A DNA stretch of 64,000 nt from Chloroflexi bacterium 54-19 (GTDB lineage Bacteria > Chloroflexota > Chloroflexia > Chloroheliales > Chloroheliaceae), in contig MKTJ01000038.1 of NCBI GenBank assembly GCA_001898225.1, positions 91,258-155,257 of the forward strand, in the 5' to 3' direction. The notes beneath the pieces are model-generated. The model was not told the DNA's origin, made no database searches, and saw only the letters and a list, made by a program, of their open reading frames with translations. Positions 1-8,151 of this stretch are shown piece by piece (position 1 is the stretch's first letter; each line of letters begins with the position of its first letter). The translations under genes were made by a program, and so were the position numbers.

Positions 1-1
1 C

Positions 2-1234
2 CTTCTGGTCTGGCTCGACCTGGTCTTTATCATGCCGATAAAGCGGCTGGACGTGCCGAACCTCGATAACGACCTGAGCGTCTTCTGGAGCGCGGCCCGG
101 ACGGTCTGGCAGGGTGGCAACCCCTACGACTTCGCGCCGGGGAGCCTCTTTCACCAGGTGGCAAATTCCGCCGGGGGCGACTCGGATGTCTTTCTGAGCC
201 CCTACTTCCTGACCCTCCTTTTTATGCCGCTGGCGGCTCTGCCCCTGAACGTGGCGGCGCTGGTCTGGCTCCTTTTCAGCCAGGCAGCGCTTGGGTTCTC
301 GGTCTATTTGATTGTAAAGCTGGCCGGGCAGCGTTTTACGCCCCCGGTCCTGTTCCAGACGCTCCTGCTGGTGGTCTTCTGGCGCTACTCCTTCGAGGTC
401 ATGATTCTCAACAACTTGAGTATCCTGATGCTGGGGGCGACGGTGGTCTCCTACTATTGCAGCCGGACGGGAAGACCTTTTCGGGCGGGAGTCGCGGCCA
501 GCCTGTTATTATTAAAACCGCAACTCTTCTTCCTGACCTTGCCGCTCTTGCTGGTGGTGCCGACCGCCGAAAAAGAGGGTTCACAGGCAAGCTGGCTGAA
601 CCGGACGACTTACCGGCGCTGGCTCGGCTTCGGGGCGGCCTGTGCGGTCTTTGCGGTCTACAGTTTCGCGGTCTTTCCGGGCTGGTTGGGGGAGTGGTTG
701 CGGTCGGCGGGCGGGCGCTACACACCCCAGTTCGATAGCGAGATGGCCTCGGCGCGAAGTTTCGCGGCCCTGGTGACGGGGGACGCCCTCGTGACGCCGG
801 TCTATATTGGGCTGGCGGGTCTGCTCTGCCTGGCGGCGCTGGGGCTGTGGTGGCGGAACCGGGACAACGCGCGCGACTTTACCTTTTTACTGGCGGTGGT
901 GGTCTGTCTAAATTTGCTGGCCGCGCCCTATACCCGCAGTTACGACTTTTGTCTGCTTCTGATACCGTTGCTTTTCAGTTTCTTCAAGTTGCGCCAGCTC
1001 GAAAAAGCGGCTCGGAAGGCGGGCGGCAGAGAATTCCCCTACCGCCTGTTCTGGTGGGCGCTGTTAATCCTGGCCTGGCCCCTGCACCTGGTGGCGATTA
1101 CGACCACTTTCACCTGGGAAAACCTGGTGACGCTCTCTTTACTGGCGGCGAGCGGGCTGGTCTGGCGGCGTTACGCGGCCCAGGAGAGCGCGCAAAATGA
1201 GGCTGCACCCCCAGGTTTAGTTAGCCGAGAATAA
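2..1234 (+). CDS. GT87-like (DUF2029) polytopic membrane protein, 5' end outside window
   Basis: Probable membrane glycosyltransferase of the GT87/DUF2029 type, which use polyprenyl-linked mannose donors at the membrane. The first internal ATG is at base 32, but the frame stays open to base 2 and encodes hydrophobic residues (LLVWLDLVFI), so the true start lies upstream and the gene is 5'-truncated here. The motif LSVFWSAARTVWQGGNPYD near the visible N-terminus is the aspartate/FW..A...G.PYD signature of this family. At least eight hydrophobic segments follow (for example around residues 55-85, 105-140, 155-180, 195-215, 255-275, 285-325 and 345-390). The 3' end overlaps the convergent lipoprotein gene by 14 bp. 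Substrate cannot be read from the sequence. Confidence 0.75.
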   Translation, partial: LLVWLDLVFIMPIKRLDVPNLDNDLSVFWSAARTVWQGGNPYDFAPGSLFHQVANSAGGDSDVFLSPYFLTLLFMPLAALPLNVAALVWLLFSQAALGFSVYLIVKLAGQRFTPPVLFQTLLLVVFWRYSFEVMILNNLSILMLGATVVSYYCSRTGRPFRAGVAASLLLLKPQLFFLTLPLLLVVPTAEKEGSQASWLNRTTYRRWLGFGAACAVFAVYSFAVFPGWLGEWLRSAGGRYTPQFDSEMASARSFAALVTGDALVTPVYIGLAGLLCLAALGLWWRNRDNARDFTFLLAVVVCLNLLAAPYTRSYDFCLLLIPLLFSFFKLRQLEKAARKAGGREFPYRLFWWALLILAWPLHLVAITTTFTWENLVTLSLLAASGLVWRRYAAQESAQNEAAPPGLVSRE

Positions 1235-1808
1235 TCAGGTCGCTGGCCTGATTGAGCTCGATGACGAACTCGGCCACGTAAGTGTAGCTGGCCCCCTGTT
1301 TGAAAAGACCGTTTACGGCGATTCGTTCGCCCTGGACCAACTGGTTGAGGGTATCGAGGCCAAAGGATTGGCTGTCGTAGATATAGATGGTCACGCCGTA
1401 GAGCGCCCCGCCGTATTTGCTGGTGGTGGTGTCGAACTCGATGGTGGTCAGGTTGTCCCGGTTGGGGAGGGTGATTTTGTTGATAATGCCTTCCAGGCAG
1501 ACGCGAGTGCCGATGGCCGCTCCCATATTAAAGCCCGCCGAGCGGACGTTGGTGCAGCCCGCTATAAAGGCGGGGGCCGGGGTAAGGGTCGGGTAACCCT
1601 CGACGGTCGGTGTTTCGTCGGCGGGTTGGGGTTGGGCTACCTTTTCGGGCGGGACGGGGGTGCAGGCAGCCAGGAGGAATAGAAGCCCCAGGCTTAACAG
1701 GAGCGGCAAACCTTTTCGGACCCATCCGGAGGTCACCCCACGGCCTAATTCATGGAGCAGCCCTGGGACTAATTCATGGGCCAACCCTGGCGATTTACGA
1801 TGATACAT
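1221..1808 (-). CDS. Secreted lipoprotein of unknown function
   Basis: Predicted membrane-anchored lipoprotein of 195 aa. I start at the ATG whose codon ends at 1808 because GGAGG (complement at 1816-1820) lies 7 nt upstream; an in-frame ATG 48 nt further upstream has no comparable site. The N-terminus has basic residues, a hydrophobic stretch (LPLLLSLGLLFLL) and the lipobox LAAC, followed by a Pro/Thr-rich linker. The mature part has about 130 residues, including CTNVRSAGFNMGAAIGTRVCLEG, and reads like a small OB-fold-type beta domain (ERIAVNGLFKQG...YTYVAEFVIEL). That fold assignment is inference. It converges on and slightly overlaps the preceding glycosyltransferase-like gene. Confidence 0.7.
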   Translation of the reverse strand: MYHRKSPGLAHELVPGLLHELGRGVTSGWVRKGLPLLLSLGLLFLLAACTPVPPEKVAQPQPADETPTVEGYPTLTPAPAFIAGCTNVRSAGFNMGAAIGTRVCLEGIINKITLPNRDNLTTIEFDTTTSKYGGALYGVTIYIYDSQSFGLDTLNQLVQGERIAVNGLFKQGASYTYVAEFVIELNQASDLIILG

Positions 1809-2356
1809 TGTCCCACCTCCCCGGCTTGACGATACCCGGCAAAACCGCTTTGTCACAAAACCACTTACCGCCCTACTATTTCTAGTGTGCCTTAAGCCGG
1901 TCTTGCTACAAGGTAAGCCTTCAATTTAAAGGTAAAATCATCAACCTGTGTCATTCTGTAGAAGGCTGTACAAACGAACGGCTGCGTAAGGACAAAGGGC
2001 CTTCTACAGAATCTCGCGCCGATGGCGAAAGCAAGGTCGACGACTTAGTCAGGTCCAATGTGCGTCAGGTCGAAGTCTGAATCTGCCTGAGATAGGGCCA
2101 GTCCCTGGGTTTACGCAACGCCACCGGCGCGAGATTCCGTAACCCGCCATTTGATAAGGGCAAGCCAACTTTCGATAAGCGGGTTACGGAATGACAAAAC
2201 TATGGTTCTTCTTGGATAACAGAGTAATCAGGCGCAGGCTCACACTTTAAGGGCGTCTCGCGCCAACGGCCCAAACATTTACAATCGGGACGCATAAACG
2301 GCCCAAACATTTACAACCGGGACGGATAATTGGTTTTCCTGTTAAAGGTACGGAAC
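1809..2356. repeat. Intergenic dispersed palindromic repeat, copy 1 (core 1949-2197)
   Basis: Non-coding spacer dominated by a composite repeat that opens with TGTCATTCTG near 1949 and closes with GGAATGACA near 2197. Its 3' part carries a perfect 14-bp inverted repeat, ATTCCGTAACCCGC and GCGGGTTACGGAAT, separated by about 31 nt (about 2135-2193). The same ~85-bp 3' segment recurs at 2965-3052 with a single mismatch. Bases 2250-2330 contain a short direct duplication (CGGCCCAAACATTTACAA, twice). No ORF with a ribosome site was found. Confidence 0.75.
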
Positions 2357-2650
2357 TTATTCGTACCAGGATAAACTTAAATCTTTCCAATCCGGGTTCA
2401 TCGATTTAATCAACGCCAGTTTTCTGGACCTATGCCAATTTTTGAGGTATTTTTCGCGGGCTATAGCTTCTCGGACATCCCCAGTCTGCTCGAAATAGAC
2501 CAGTTTTGTGATGTTATACCTTGCGGTAAAACCCTCAAATAGTTTGTTTTTATGCTCGAAAACCCGCCGTTCCAGGTTGTTGGTTACTCCAATATAAATA
2601 GTTCTGCTTTCACTGCTCATTATGTAAACATAAAATTGCTTCTGGTTCAT
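2357..2650 (-). CDS. GIY-YIG domain protein (UvrC N-terminal/YhbQ-like)
   Basis: Small single-domain GIY-YIG nuclease-family protein of 97 aa. The hallmark elements are visible: YVYIM at residues 7-11, IYIGVT at 18-23 with the family YIG core, R28-R29 in the NNLERR helix, and the conserved EHK..LFEGFT.RY and EQTGD..EAIAREK..K segments. The glutamate and the terminal asparagine/lysine region expected of the catalytic core are present. Such free-standing proteins occur widely and often move with repeats; substrate is unknown. The gene is more A+T-rich than its neighbours and sits between two copies of a dispersed palindromic repeat, which may reflect acquisition. Ribosome site is weak. Confidence 0.85.
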   Translation of the reverse strand: MNQKQFYVYIMSSESRTIYIGVTNNLERRVFEHKNKLFEGFTARYNITKLVYFEQTGDVREAIAREKYLKNWHRSRKLALIKSMNPDWKDLSLSWYE

Positions 2651-3179
2651 TCTGGAATACTTTCAAAAAACCATGGGGTATTCAGGTAGTCAGGGAAGAA
2701 TGAGATAAATCACGATACTTGCCCTTCTGATGGTACGCGTCAGAATCTGGGCACCCAATTATGGGAACCTTTGGCTAAACGCAAAGCCAAAGGTTTAGCC
2801 CCAAGTAAAGTCTACAATTAAAAAGCAAGGTCATTAACCTGTCATTCTGACGCTGTGCGTCAGAATCTCGCGCCGATGGCGTTGCGTAAAGCTAACAACA
2901 GTCCCATATCTCAGGCAGAGTCAGACTTCGACCTGACGCACTTTAGACCTGGCTAAACCAGTGGTCCTGCATTTCGCCACCGGCGCGAGATTCCGTAACC
3001 CGCCGTTTGATAAGGGCAAGCCAACTTTCGATAAGCGGGTTACGGAATGACAAGGGGCGAGATTGCCTGTAAATTGGATAACCTTGAGTTTGGGTAGGTT
3101 GGCTTAATGCACCTGCCATTCCTTTTAACTCTCAATTTTGTAAATAAATAACGGCACAGGTAATAAATCCCCGGCTGGA
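2651..3179. repeat. Intergenic dispersed palindromic repeat, copy 2 (core 2840-3053)
   Basis: Second copy of the TGTCATTCTG...GGAATGACA element. The terminal ~85 bp match copy 1 almost exactly, including the ATTCCGTAACCCGC / GCGGGTTACGGAAT stem. The central ~45 bp (CTCAGGCAGAGTCAGACTTC followed by GACCTGACGC) is the reverse complement of the matching segment in copy 1. No gene is supported in the remaining bases. Confidence 0.75.
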
Positions 3180-3617
3180 TTATCCTCTAATTTTCTTGAT
3201 GAGGCGGTTAGCGCCCAGGACCAGCCCGACGATACCACCCGGCGGGTACGGTTCGTAGGCGTGGAGGCGCGTAACCAGGCCGTCCTTGAACTCGAAGAAG
3301 AAAGCCTGGGGGAAATTTAGCTTTTTGCCGGTGGCAAGGACGTGCGAGGTGGCGACTTCGACCGCCGCCGATTGGCCGTCTTCGCCGGGATAGAACTTCT
3401 CTACCTTGAAGCCAAAGGTCTTCATGCTCTTGAAGCCCCAGGTCAGGCCGTCCCGGATCTGGGCTTTCCCCTGCATGTGCTGGCGGGGGTAGTGGGGGTC
3501 GAATAAATCCGCATCCTCGGCGAACAATGACATGATCGCGTCCATGTCCTTTGCCATAATCGCGTTGAAAGAAGCGTCTACCAGTTCGCGTAGACTGCGA
3601 GTTTCCGTTGCCGACAT
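3180..3617 (-). CDS. SnoaL-like/NTF2-fold protein
   Basis: A 145-aa NTF2-like protein of the SnoaL type, a fold used by small isomerases, hydrolases and ketosteroid-binding proteins. Typical features are visible: an N-terminal helix followed by AIMAKDMDAIMSLFAEDADLFDP, the HMQGKAQIRDGLTWGF segment, and a beta-rich C-terminal half ending with KDGLVTRLHAYEPY. The ATG has AGGAGAG 6-7 nt upstream, which decides the start. It stands alone on the minus strand, about 300 bp from its nearest neighbour, so the context does not suggest a substrate. Confidence 0.75.
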   Translation of the reverse strand: MSATETRSLRELVDASFNAIMAKDMDAIMSLFAEDADLFDPHYPRQHMQGKAQIRDGLTWGFKSMKTFGFKVEKFYPGEDGQSAAVEVATSHVLATGKKLNFPQAFFFEFKDGLVTRLHAYEPYPPGGIVGLVLGANRLIKKIRG

Positions 3618-3918
3618 TTTGCTCTCTCCTGAATAATAAAGTCCTGGCTTCCCGGCAAATCTCTAGGGGTGCCCGGGAACCGGGGAAGGTCGATTCCACC
3701 TGATTTTGCGACCGTGAAATGGTCCAACGGACCGGAGATGCCCGCAGGAACGACCTGCGGGCGCGTGCTGTGCAAGGGATGACAAGGTAAAACGCTCGGA
3801 ATGAGCGTTAAATTGAATTTGGAATGCCCCACTAAAAACTAACTACTGGCTTCTGCCTACTGGCTTCTGGCTTCTGCCTACTGGCTTCTGGCTTCTGCCC
3901 TCTGCCTACTAACAAAAA
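3618..3918. repeat. Spacer with TTCTGCC heptamer array (about 3841-3911)
   Basis: Spacer between two minus-strand genes. Its last ~70 bp are a degenerate heptanucleotide array built from TTCTGCC, CTACTGG and CTTCTGG units. Bases 3700-3790 carry fragments of the other dispersed family (GGTCCAACGGACCGGAGAT, then a near-palindromic GCGGGCG region and GACAAGG). Open frames crossing it are repeat translations. Confidence 0.7.
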
Positions 3919-4578
3919 CTAAATTTCAGGTAGAGGCCAGCCGAAAAGGCTCTGGAAGGCTGTCGCGACCACGCGCACCCGCACGAAAGCCCAGCTTTTA
4001 TCGTATTCCGCCTTCATGTTGCCAAGCGAGCCGCCCGAAGAAAGTTGAGTCTTGTAGTCGGCCCATTCAGCCTGGAGAGCGTCGAGCATCTCCTGGGGTT
4101 TGACCGCCTTGACGTTAGGAAGGGTCTCTTTTTTGGCCGAGGTATCGTCGGAGTTGATCGCGCGGGCCGTGAAGATGTGCAGGGTCCGGCTGCTGGTGCC
4201 CTCGTCGTCCCCGGCGGTGCTTTCCTCGCCGGTCGCCATGAAGGTACATTGGGCCATCACGAGGTAGCGGCTAATCTGGATACTGACCCCGAAGTTTTCG
4301 AGGACTTTATCGCGGAAGGCAATCTCGAAATCTTCCAGGTCGAGAATATCGCTGGGCAGGCGAAATTCGGGGAGGCGGTAGGCCTTGCTGTTGGTCTGGT
4401 CCACCTCGGCTATCAGGCGGGCCCCGGAGAAAATCATAACCAGGAAATTCCAGCCCTGCTCGGACTCGCGTTCGGCGGCGCGTAACATTTCGACCTGGTG
4501 GGTGGATACTACTACCGGCAGCAAAATATTGCGGGCTGCTCCATATCTTTCTTCAACTTCGTGTAGTAACTGCTTCAT
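3919..4578 (-). CDS. Hypothetical protein, mixed alpha/beta
   Basis: A 219-aa soluble protein that I do not recognise. The start is supported by GAGGAAA just upstream of the ATG. The N-terminal half (residues 20-60) alternates strands and helices (ILLPVVVSTHQVEML, WNFLVMIFSGARLIAEVD). A charged loop at about 115-130 (TGEESTAGDDEGTSS) precedes TLHIFTARAI and a helix DALQAEWADYK, an arrangement loosely like a Nudix fold but without a readable Nudix box. The C-terminus is aromatic-rich (FQSLFGWPLPEI). It lies 93 bp downstream of a LuxR-type response regulator on the same strand. No function is proposed. Confidence 0.65.
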   Translation of the reverse strand: MKQLLHEVEERYGAARNILLPVVVSTHQVEMLRAAERESEQGWNFLVMIFSGARLIAEVDQTNSKAYRLPEFRLPSDILDLEDFEIAFRDKVLENFGVSIQISRYLVMAQCTFMATGEESTAGDDEGTSSRTLHIFTARAINSDDTSAKKETLPNVKAVKPQEMLDALQAEWADYKTQLSSGGSLGNMKAEYDKSWAFVRVRVVATAFQSLFGWPLPEI

Positions 4579-4671
4579 GGTTTCCTCGAAAATATAAAAG
4601 GGCGGTTTACCGGCGAATGGCTTATTTTAAAGAAAGTGGGGACTTCGTAACAAGCTGCCCGGCGTTGTAAA

Positions 4672-5370
4672 TTAAAGCTGAATCAGACCCACCCGGATGG
4701 CGTACTTGATTAACTCGCCCCGGTCGTGCGCGTTTAGTTTATTCATCAGGCTGTAGCGGTGATTTTCGACGGTCTTGACGCTCAGGACCAGCAGTTCGGC
4801 AATTTCCTTGTTGGTGTGGCCCTGGGCAATCAGTTTGAGGATTTCTCTTTCGCGTTGGGTGAGCGTGTCGTAGGCGGCGTCGCGTTCGTCGGGCACGCCG
4901 GTCTCGACCCGGCGCAGGTAGTCCGCCACCAGGAGACGCGCAATCCGGGGATACAGGTAGGTATCACCCCGGCTGGCGATGCGGACGGCTTCGATAAGTT
5001 CGCGGTCGGCGGCCTGTTTGAGGACATAGCCGGTGGCCCCGGCCTGGAGAATATTGACCAGGTATTCCTCGTTTTCGTGCATGGTCAACACGACGACCTG
5101 GCACTCCGGCAACTCTTTTTTAATCTGGCGGGTGGCTTCCAGGCCGTTCAGGATAGGCATGGAAATATCCATCAAAATGACCGCCGGGTGTAACTTCCGG
5201 GCCAGTTCGACGGCTTCGCGCCCGTTGGTAGCCTCCCCGACCACGGCCATATCGGGCTGGGTTTCCAGGAGCGCCCGAATACCCTGGCGGAGGACCGTGT
5301 GGTCGTCGGCCAGCAGGACGGTTATTCTGGTAGCGACTTCGCTTTTTTCAGGAGAGGCGGTTTCGGGCAT
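4672..5370 (-). CDS. NarL/FixJ-family response regulator
   Basis: DNA-binding two-component response regulator of 232 aa, the standard family length. Receiver domain at about residues 15-135, with acidic pocket D22-D23, phospho-acceptor D68 in ILMDISMP, the switch threonine in VVLTMH and the lysine in VLKQAA. LuxR-type helix-turn-helix at about 165-228 (LTQREREILKLIAQGHTNKE, then SVKTVENHRYSLMNKL). No histidine kinase is adjacent, so its partner is elsewhere. An extended -10 promoter lies about 45 bp upstream of the ATG. Confidence 0.93.
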   Translation of the reverse strand: MPETASPEKSEVATRITVLLADDHTVLRQGIRALLETQPDMAVVGEATNGREAVELARKLHPAVILMDISMPILNGLEATRQIKKELPECQVVVLTMHENEEYLVNILQAGATGYVLKQAADRELIEAVRIASRGDTYLYPRIARLLVADYLRRVETGVPDERDAAYDTLTQREREILKLIAQGHTNKEIAELLVLSVKTVENHRYSLMNKLNAHDRGELIKYAIRVGLIQL

Positions 5371-5412
5371 GAGTCTAGTTTCCGGTCTATAACACTCGTT
5401 TAAGATACCGGA

Positions 5413-5421
5413 ATTATAGCA
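5413..5421 (-). promoter_or_regulatory. Extended -10 promoter of the response regulator gene
   Basis: On the minus strand this reads TGCTATAAT, a TGn-extended -10 hexamer, about 45 bp upstream of the response regulator ATG. There is no good -35 hexamer at 16-18 bp, which is normal for extended -10 promoters. Confidence 0.5.
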
Positions 5422-5512
5422 TACCTGAACAGTGTAACTATCGAAAGAGGATTAACTGGTTAACGAAAACCGGCAGTACAGCGTTTTGGTACAAACAAAA
5501 AATCCGCCAGAC

Positions 5513-5716
5513 CTAGACCAACGCCAGGGGCGGATTATTGATAGCTGTCTTAGAAAAGTTCTTACTCTGGTTACAATCGGCGGCTGCCAACGCAGCCTGG
5601 GCCATTTTCAGTTCGTCGCACAGACGACAATACTCGAAGGTATCGTTCCGAGTACGTGCGGTCGAAATGAACTGACGAATGGTGGTGACCAATTCTTCAA
5701 GTTCACGAATGTCCAT
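5513..5716 (-). CDS. Small helical protein
   Basis: Short gene for a 67-aa charged helical protein (MDIRELEELV at the N-terminus). The start is the second of two adjacent ATGs, 7 nt after AGGAG; the longer open frame upstream lacks a ribosome site. Residues 1-47 form one or two amphipathic helices, and two cysteines flank the middle (EYCRLCDEL). A promoter with TATAAT lies about 200 bp upstream on the same strand. I do not recognise the family; the coding call rests on the ribosome site, promoter and helix periodicity. Confidence 0.5.
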   Translation of the reverse strand: MDIRELEELVTTIRQFISTARTRNDTFEYCRLCDELKMAQAALAAADCNQSKNFSKTAINNPPLALV

Positions 5717-5921
5717 CATACAGCTCCTGGTCTTTCTTAGCTGTGTACCGGAGGCATAGACAACTTTTTTCCGATACAGCGCGAATTCTACTAAACGTTC
5801 CACCGGGGTTTATCATCATTCTCCGGGAAAAGTGGTTTTGGTGGACCCGTCTTAGGGCCGGGTAAACTCTTCTACCCAATATCTCCATCGCTCTAACTCG
5901 CGCCATTGCTAAGTTGTTTTC

Positions 5922-5949
5922 ATTATAGCATCCGTTTGTTACAAAACAA
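5922..5949 (-). promoter_or_regulatory. Sigma-70-like promoter upstream of the small helical protein
   Basis: Minus strand: TTGTTT (complement 5944-5949), 16-nt spacer, TATAAT (complement 5922-5927) preceded by TGC. This is the same extended -10 form as in front of the response regulator. The implied leader to the gene at 5716 is about 200 nt. Confidence 0.5.
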
Positions 5950-6555
5950 TTACGATAAATCTAATAAATGGATAAATGAATAACTCACAATGGTAAGCAA
6001 TTTTTCCATTAGGTTGACCTATGGATAACACGTAATTGGTCTATAGCAGAGGGGAGAGGGCAGAAGGCAGTAGTCGGTAGCCAGAAGGCAGAAGGCAGAG
6101 GAGAGAGGGCAGAAGGCAGAGGGCAGAAGGCAGTAGCCAGAGGGCAGAAACAAAGTGTTTAGTTTTCAGTTTTTAGTGTTAAACCGCCACGCTCGTGCCC
6201 GCAGGGTGTGGCAAGGTTGGGGTTGGGCTTTTTGCTAAGGCGTTTAAGCCGTACCAGGGTCGCACCAAAGGCCGTGACAGGGGGTGCAGTCGAAATTGAA
6301 AACCTTCCCACTGCCCTCTGCCCACTGCCTTCTGCCTGCTGCCCTCTGCCTTCTGGCTACCGACTACTGCCTTCTGCCCTCTGCCCTCTGCCCTCTGCCC
6401 TCTCCCCTCTGCCTTCTGCCCACTGGTCAAAAAGGGCCGGTTAAAGTAAACTGAAAGGGTACGAACGGTAAAACGAAACGGAATTAAACCCTGTATCTTG
6501 CCCGGTACTACTGACTTCTGGCTTCTGCCTACTGATTAATGGAAGGATGATCCTG
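5950..6555. repeat. Two heptamer arrays in opposite orientation (6047-6150 and 6304-6432)
   Basis: The first array is about 100 bp of GGCAGAA/GGCAGAG units on the plus strand. The second is about 130 bp of the reverse complement (TTCTGCC/CTCTGCC). They flank about 150 bp that include a TTTAGTTTTCAGTTTTTAGTG stretch. The two arrays could pair over more than 90 bp as a cruciform. A third small piece (about 6508-6537) sits just before the binding-protein gene. Open frames over this region (on both strands) are low-complexity repeat translations. Confidence 0.8.
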
Positions 6556-7824
6556 ATGACTCGACGGGTTCAGGCGACCCTACTGGCGGCGCTGGCCCTC
6601 CTACTCTCCATACTGTTGACGGCCTGTGATACCGGAGTGGAAACGCCGGTTGTGGCTACACCTGCCTCGCTCAATGTTACACCCACTGCTACTATCGCCC
6701 CTACGGTCACGACCACTGCCGGGCCGGTAGTCCTCGCCAATGATATTCGAATTGGCCTGATGGGTCCGTTTACCGGGCCGGGTGGGGCATATGGTCTCGC
6801 TATTAAGCGGGGCGCCCAGATGGCCGTGGACGACTTTAATAAGGAAGGCGGCGTCAACGGGCGCAAGATTGCCCTGATTGAACGGGACGATAAATCGAAC
6901 CCGGCGGACGGCATCACCAACGTCACCGACCTTATTGAAAAGGAAAAAGTGCTGGCGGTCTTTGGTACGGCCAACACTTCGGTCGGGCTGGCCCAGGCCC
7001 CGCTGGTCCAGAAAGCGAGGGTTCCGTGGGTGATACCGCTTGCTTCCGGCACGTCCATCACCCAGGAGCAGGGCAGCCCCGGCTACATCTTCCGGGTCGG
7101 CATGATTGACCATTCCCAGGCCGAACTGCTGGTAAAGTTTGCCACGAGCCGCTACAAACGGATAGCTTTTATCTACGAGGACTCCCCGTTTGGCACCGGT
7201 GGCGAGAAGGATTTGTCGGCCCTGTTCCAGGCCGCTAACGTGACCCCGGTCCTGAGCGAGTCTTACAAACCTAACAACAACTCGGACGATTTCAAACCGT
7301 TGATTATTAAGCTGAAGGAGGCTGTGCCCGACCTTATCGTGGATTGGGGCATGGGCGGGACTGCCGGGAACCTCAAAAAGGCCATGAAGGATGTTAACCT
7401 GGACTGGCCGCTGGCCGGACCCTGGACTCTTTCGGGGCCGGACCTGCACAGCACCGCTAACGGCCTGGAAAATGGCACTTACGCGGTCCAGACTTTCGGG
7501 GTGGATACGACCCTGCCCAACCAGGTGGACTTTATCAACCGCTACAAACAGCAGTTCAAGACGGACCAGGTCGATTTCCCCAGCGGGGTGGCCCAGGCTT
7601 ATGATGCCATGCGTTTGTTATGTCAAGCTCTGAAGCAGCCGGGGGCAGCGGAGGACCGCGAGAAGTTGCGGGCAGCGTTAGAGAATATCGGCACTTACGA
7701 GGGGATTATAAAGAAGTACTACCGGCCCTTTAGCAACCAGTATCACGAAGCCCTGACCGATAGCGACTATTTCCTGGCGGTCTGGCGGGACGGCAAGATG
7801 TACCGGGTCAGCCTCGCCAAGTAA
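6556..7824 (+). CDS. Branched-chain amino acid-type ABC substrate-binding lipoprotein
   Basis: Extracytoplasmic solute receptor of the LivJ/Peripla_BP_6 family, which binds branched-chain amino acids, amides or related small solutes. I start at the ATG at 6556, 9 nt after GGAAGG; an ATG 9 bp upstream abuts that site and is less likely. Signal peptide with lipobox LLTAC, then a Thr/Pro/Ala linker to about residue 55. The mature domain opens with IRIGLMGPFTGPGGAYG and has AIKRGAQMAVDDFNKEGGVNGRKI and a complete two-lobe domain to residue 422. No permease or ATPase gene is adjacent, so it is an orphan receptor or a sensory lipoprotein. Heptamer arrays fill its upstream region. Confidence 0.9.
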   Translation: MTRRVQATLLAALALLLSILLTACDTGVETPVVATPASLNVTPTATIAPTVTTTAGPVVLANDIRIGLMGPFTGPGGAYGLAIKRGAQMAVDDFNKEGGVNGRKIALIERDDKSNPADGITNVTDLIEKEKVLAVFGTANTSVGLAQAPLVQKARVPWVIPLASGTSITQEQGSPGYIFRVGMIDHSQAELLVKFATSRYKRIAFIYEDSPFGTGGEKDLSALFQAANVTPVLSESYKPNNNSDDFKPLIIKLKEAVPDLIVDWGMGGTAGNLKKAMKDVNLDWPLAGPWTLSGPDLHSTANGLENGTYAVQTFGVDTTLPNQVDFINRYKQQFKTDQVDFPSGVAQAYDAMRLLCQALKQPGAAEDREKLRAALENIGTYEGIIKKYYRPFSNQYHEALTDSDYFLAVWRDGKMYRVSLAK

Positions 7825-8023
7825 TAAAGGTTTGTCATTCTGACGCGTAGCGTCAGAATCTCCGGTCCGTTGGACCATAGCACAGTCGAACACCTTGTCA
7901 CGCCCATTGGGTGCGTAAGCCGCTGTTGAAAGAAGACTTGCTAAAAACGAACGGCGGGTAGAGTATAACGGCTAGTAGAGTCATCCCCAGCACCAGGCAC
8001 GAATTTCCCTCAAAACTTACACG
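7825..8023. repeat. Spacer with dispersed palindromic repeat, degenerate copy
   Basis: Begins TTTGTCATTCTGACGC just after the binding-protein stop, with an internal GACGCGTAGCGTC hairpin, CTCCGGTCCGTTGGAC, and GTGCGTAAGCCGCTGTTG paired with CGAACGGCGG. It is a decayed member of the same family seen at 1949, 2840, 40883 and 46076. No gene seen. Confidence 0.6.
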
Positions 8024-8052
8024 AAAAAGGCGGCCTCCCGTGGAAGACCGCC
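8024..8052 (-). terminator. Rho-independent terminator of the minus-strand DinB-like gene
   Basis: On the minus strand GGCGGTCTTCC, a short loop and GGAGGCCGCC are followed by TTTTT, about 100 nt past the stop codon at 8152. The stem has one mismatch and a bulge. Confidence 0.55.
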
Positions 8053-8083
8053 CAATTCGTCTGACTCAATACGCATGTTAAAT

Positions 8084-8100
8084 CGCATTGATTCAATACG
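8084..8100. repeat. 17-bp palindrome (one-mismatch copy) with adjacent half site
   Basis: CGCATTGATTCAATACG differs by one base from the perfect palindrome CGTATTGATTCAATACG found three times upstream of parA (25277-25431). A half site, TCAATACG, lies at 8066-8073. It sits between the DinB-like gene and its terminator. Confidence 0.6.
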
Positions 8101-8151
8101 TTTTCGTTAAAGCAAACTATTTTTGACCGTCTGGCGGGCGAAAACCTGTGT

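Noticed and set aside
5486..5740. Plus-strand 84-aa open frame
   Set aside because: Overlaps the minus-strand helical protein, which has a ribosome site and promoter; this frame has neither.
5717..5906. Minus-strand 67-aa open frame upstream of the small helical protein
   Set aside because: Basic, no ribosome site, lies in the likely leader of the small gene.
6047..6432. CRISPR-like regular repeats
   Set aside because: Period is 7 bp with no unique spacers and no cas genes; tandem heptamers, not CRISPR.
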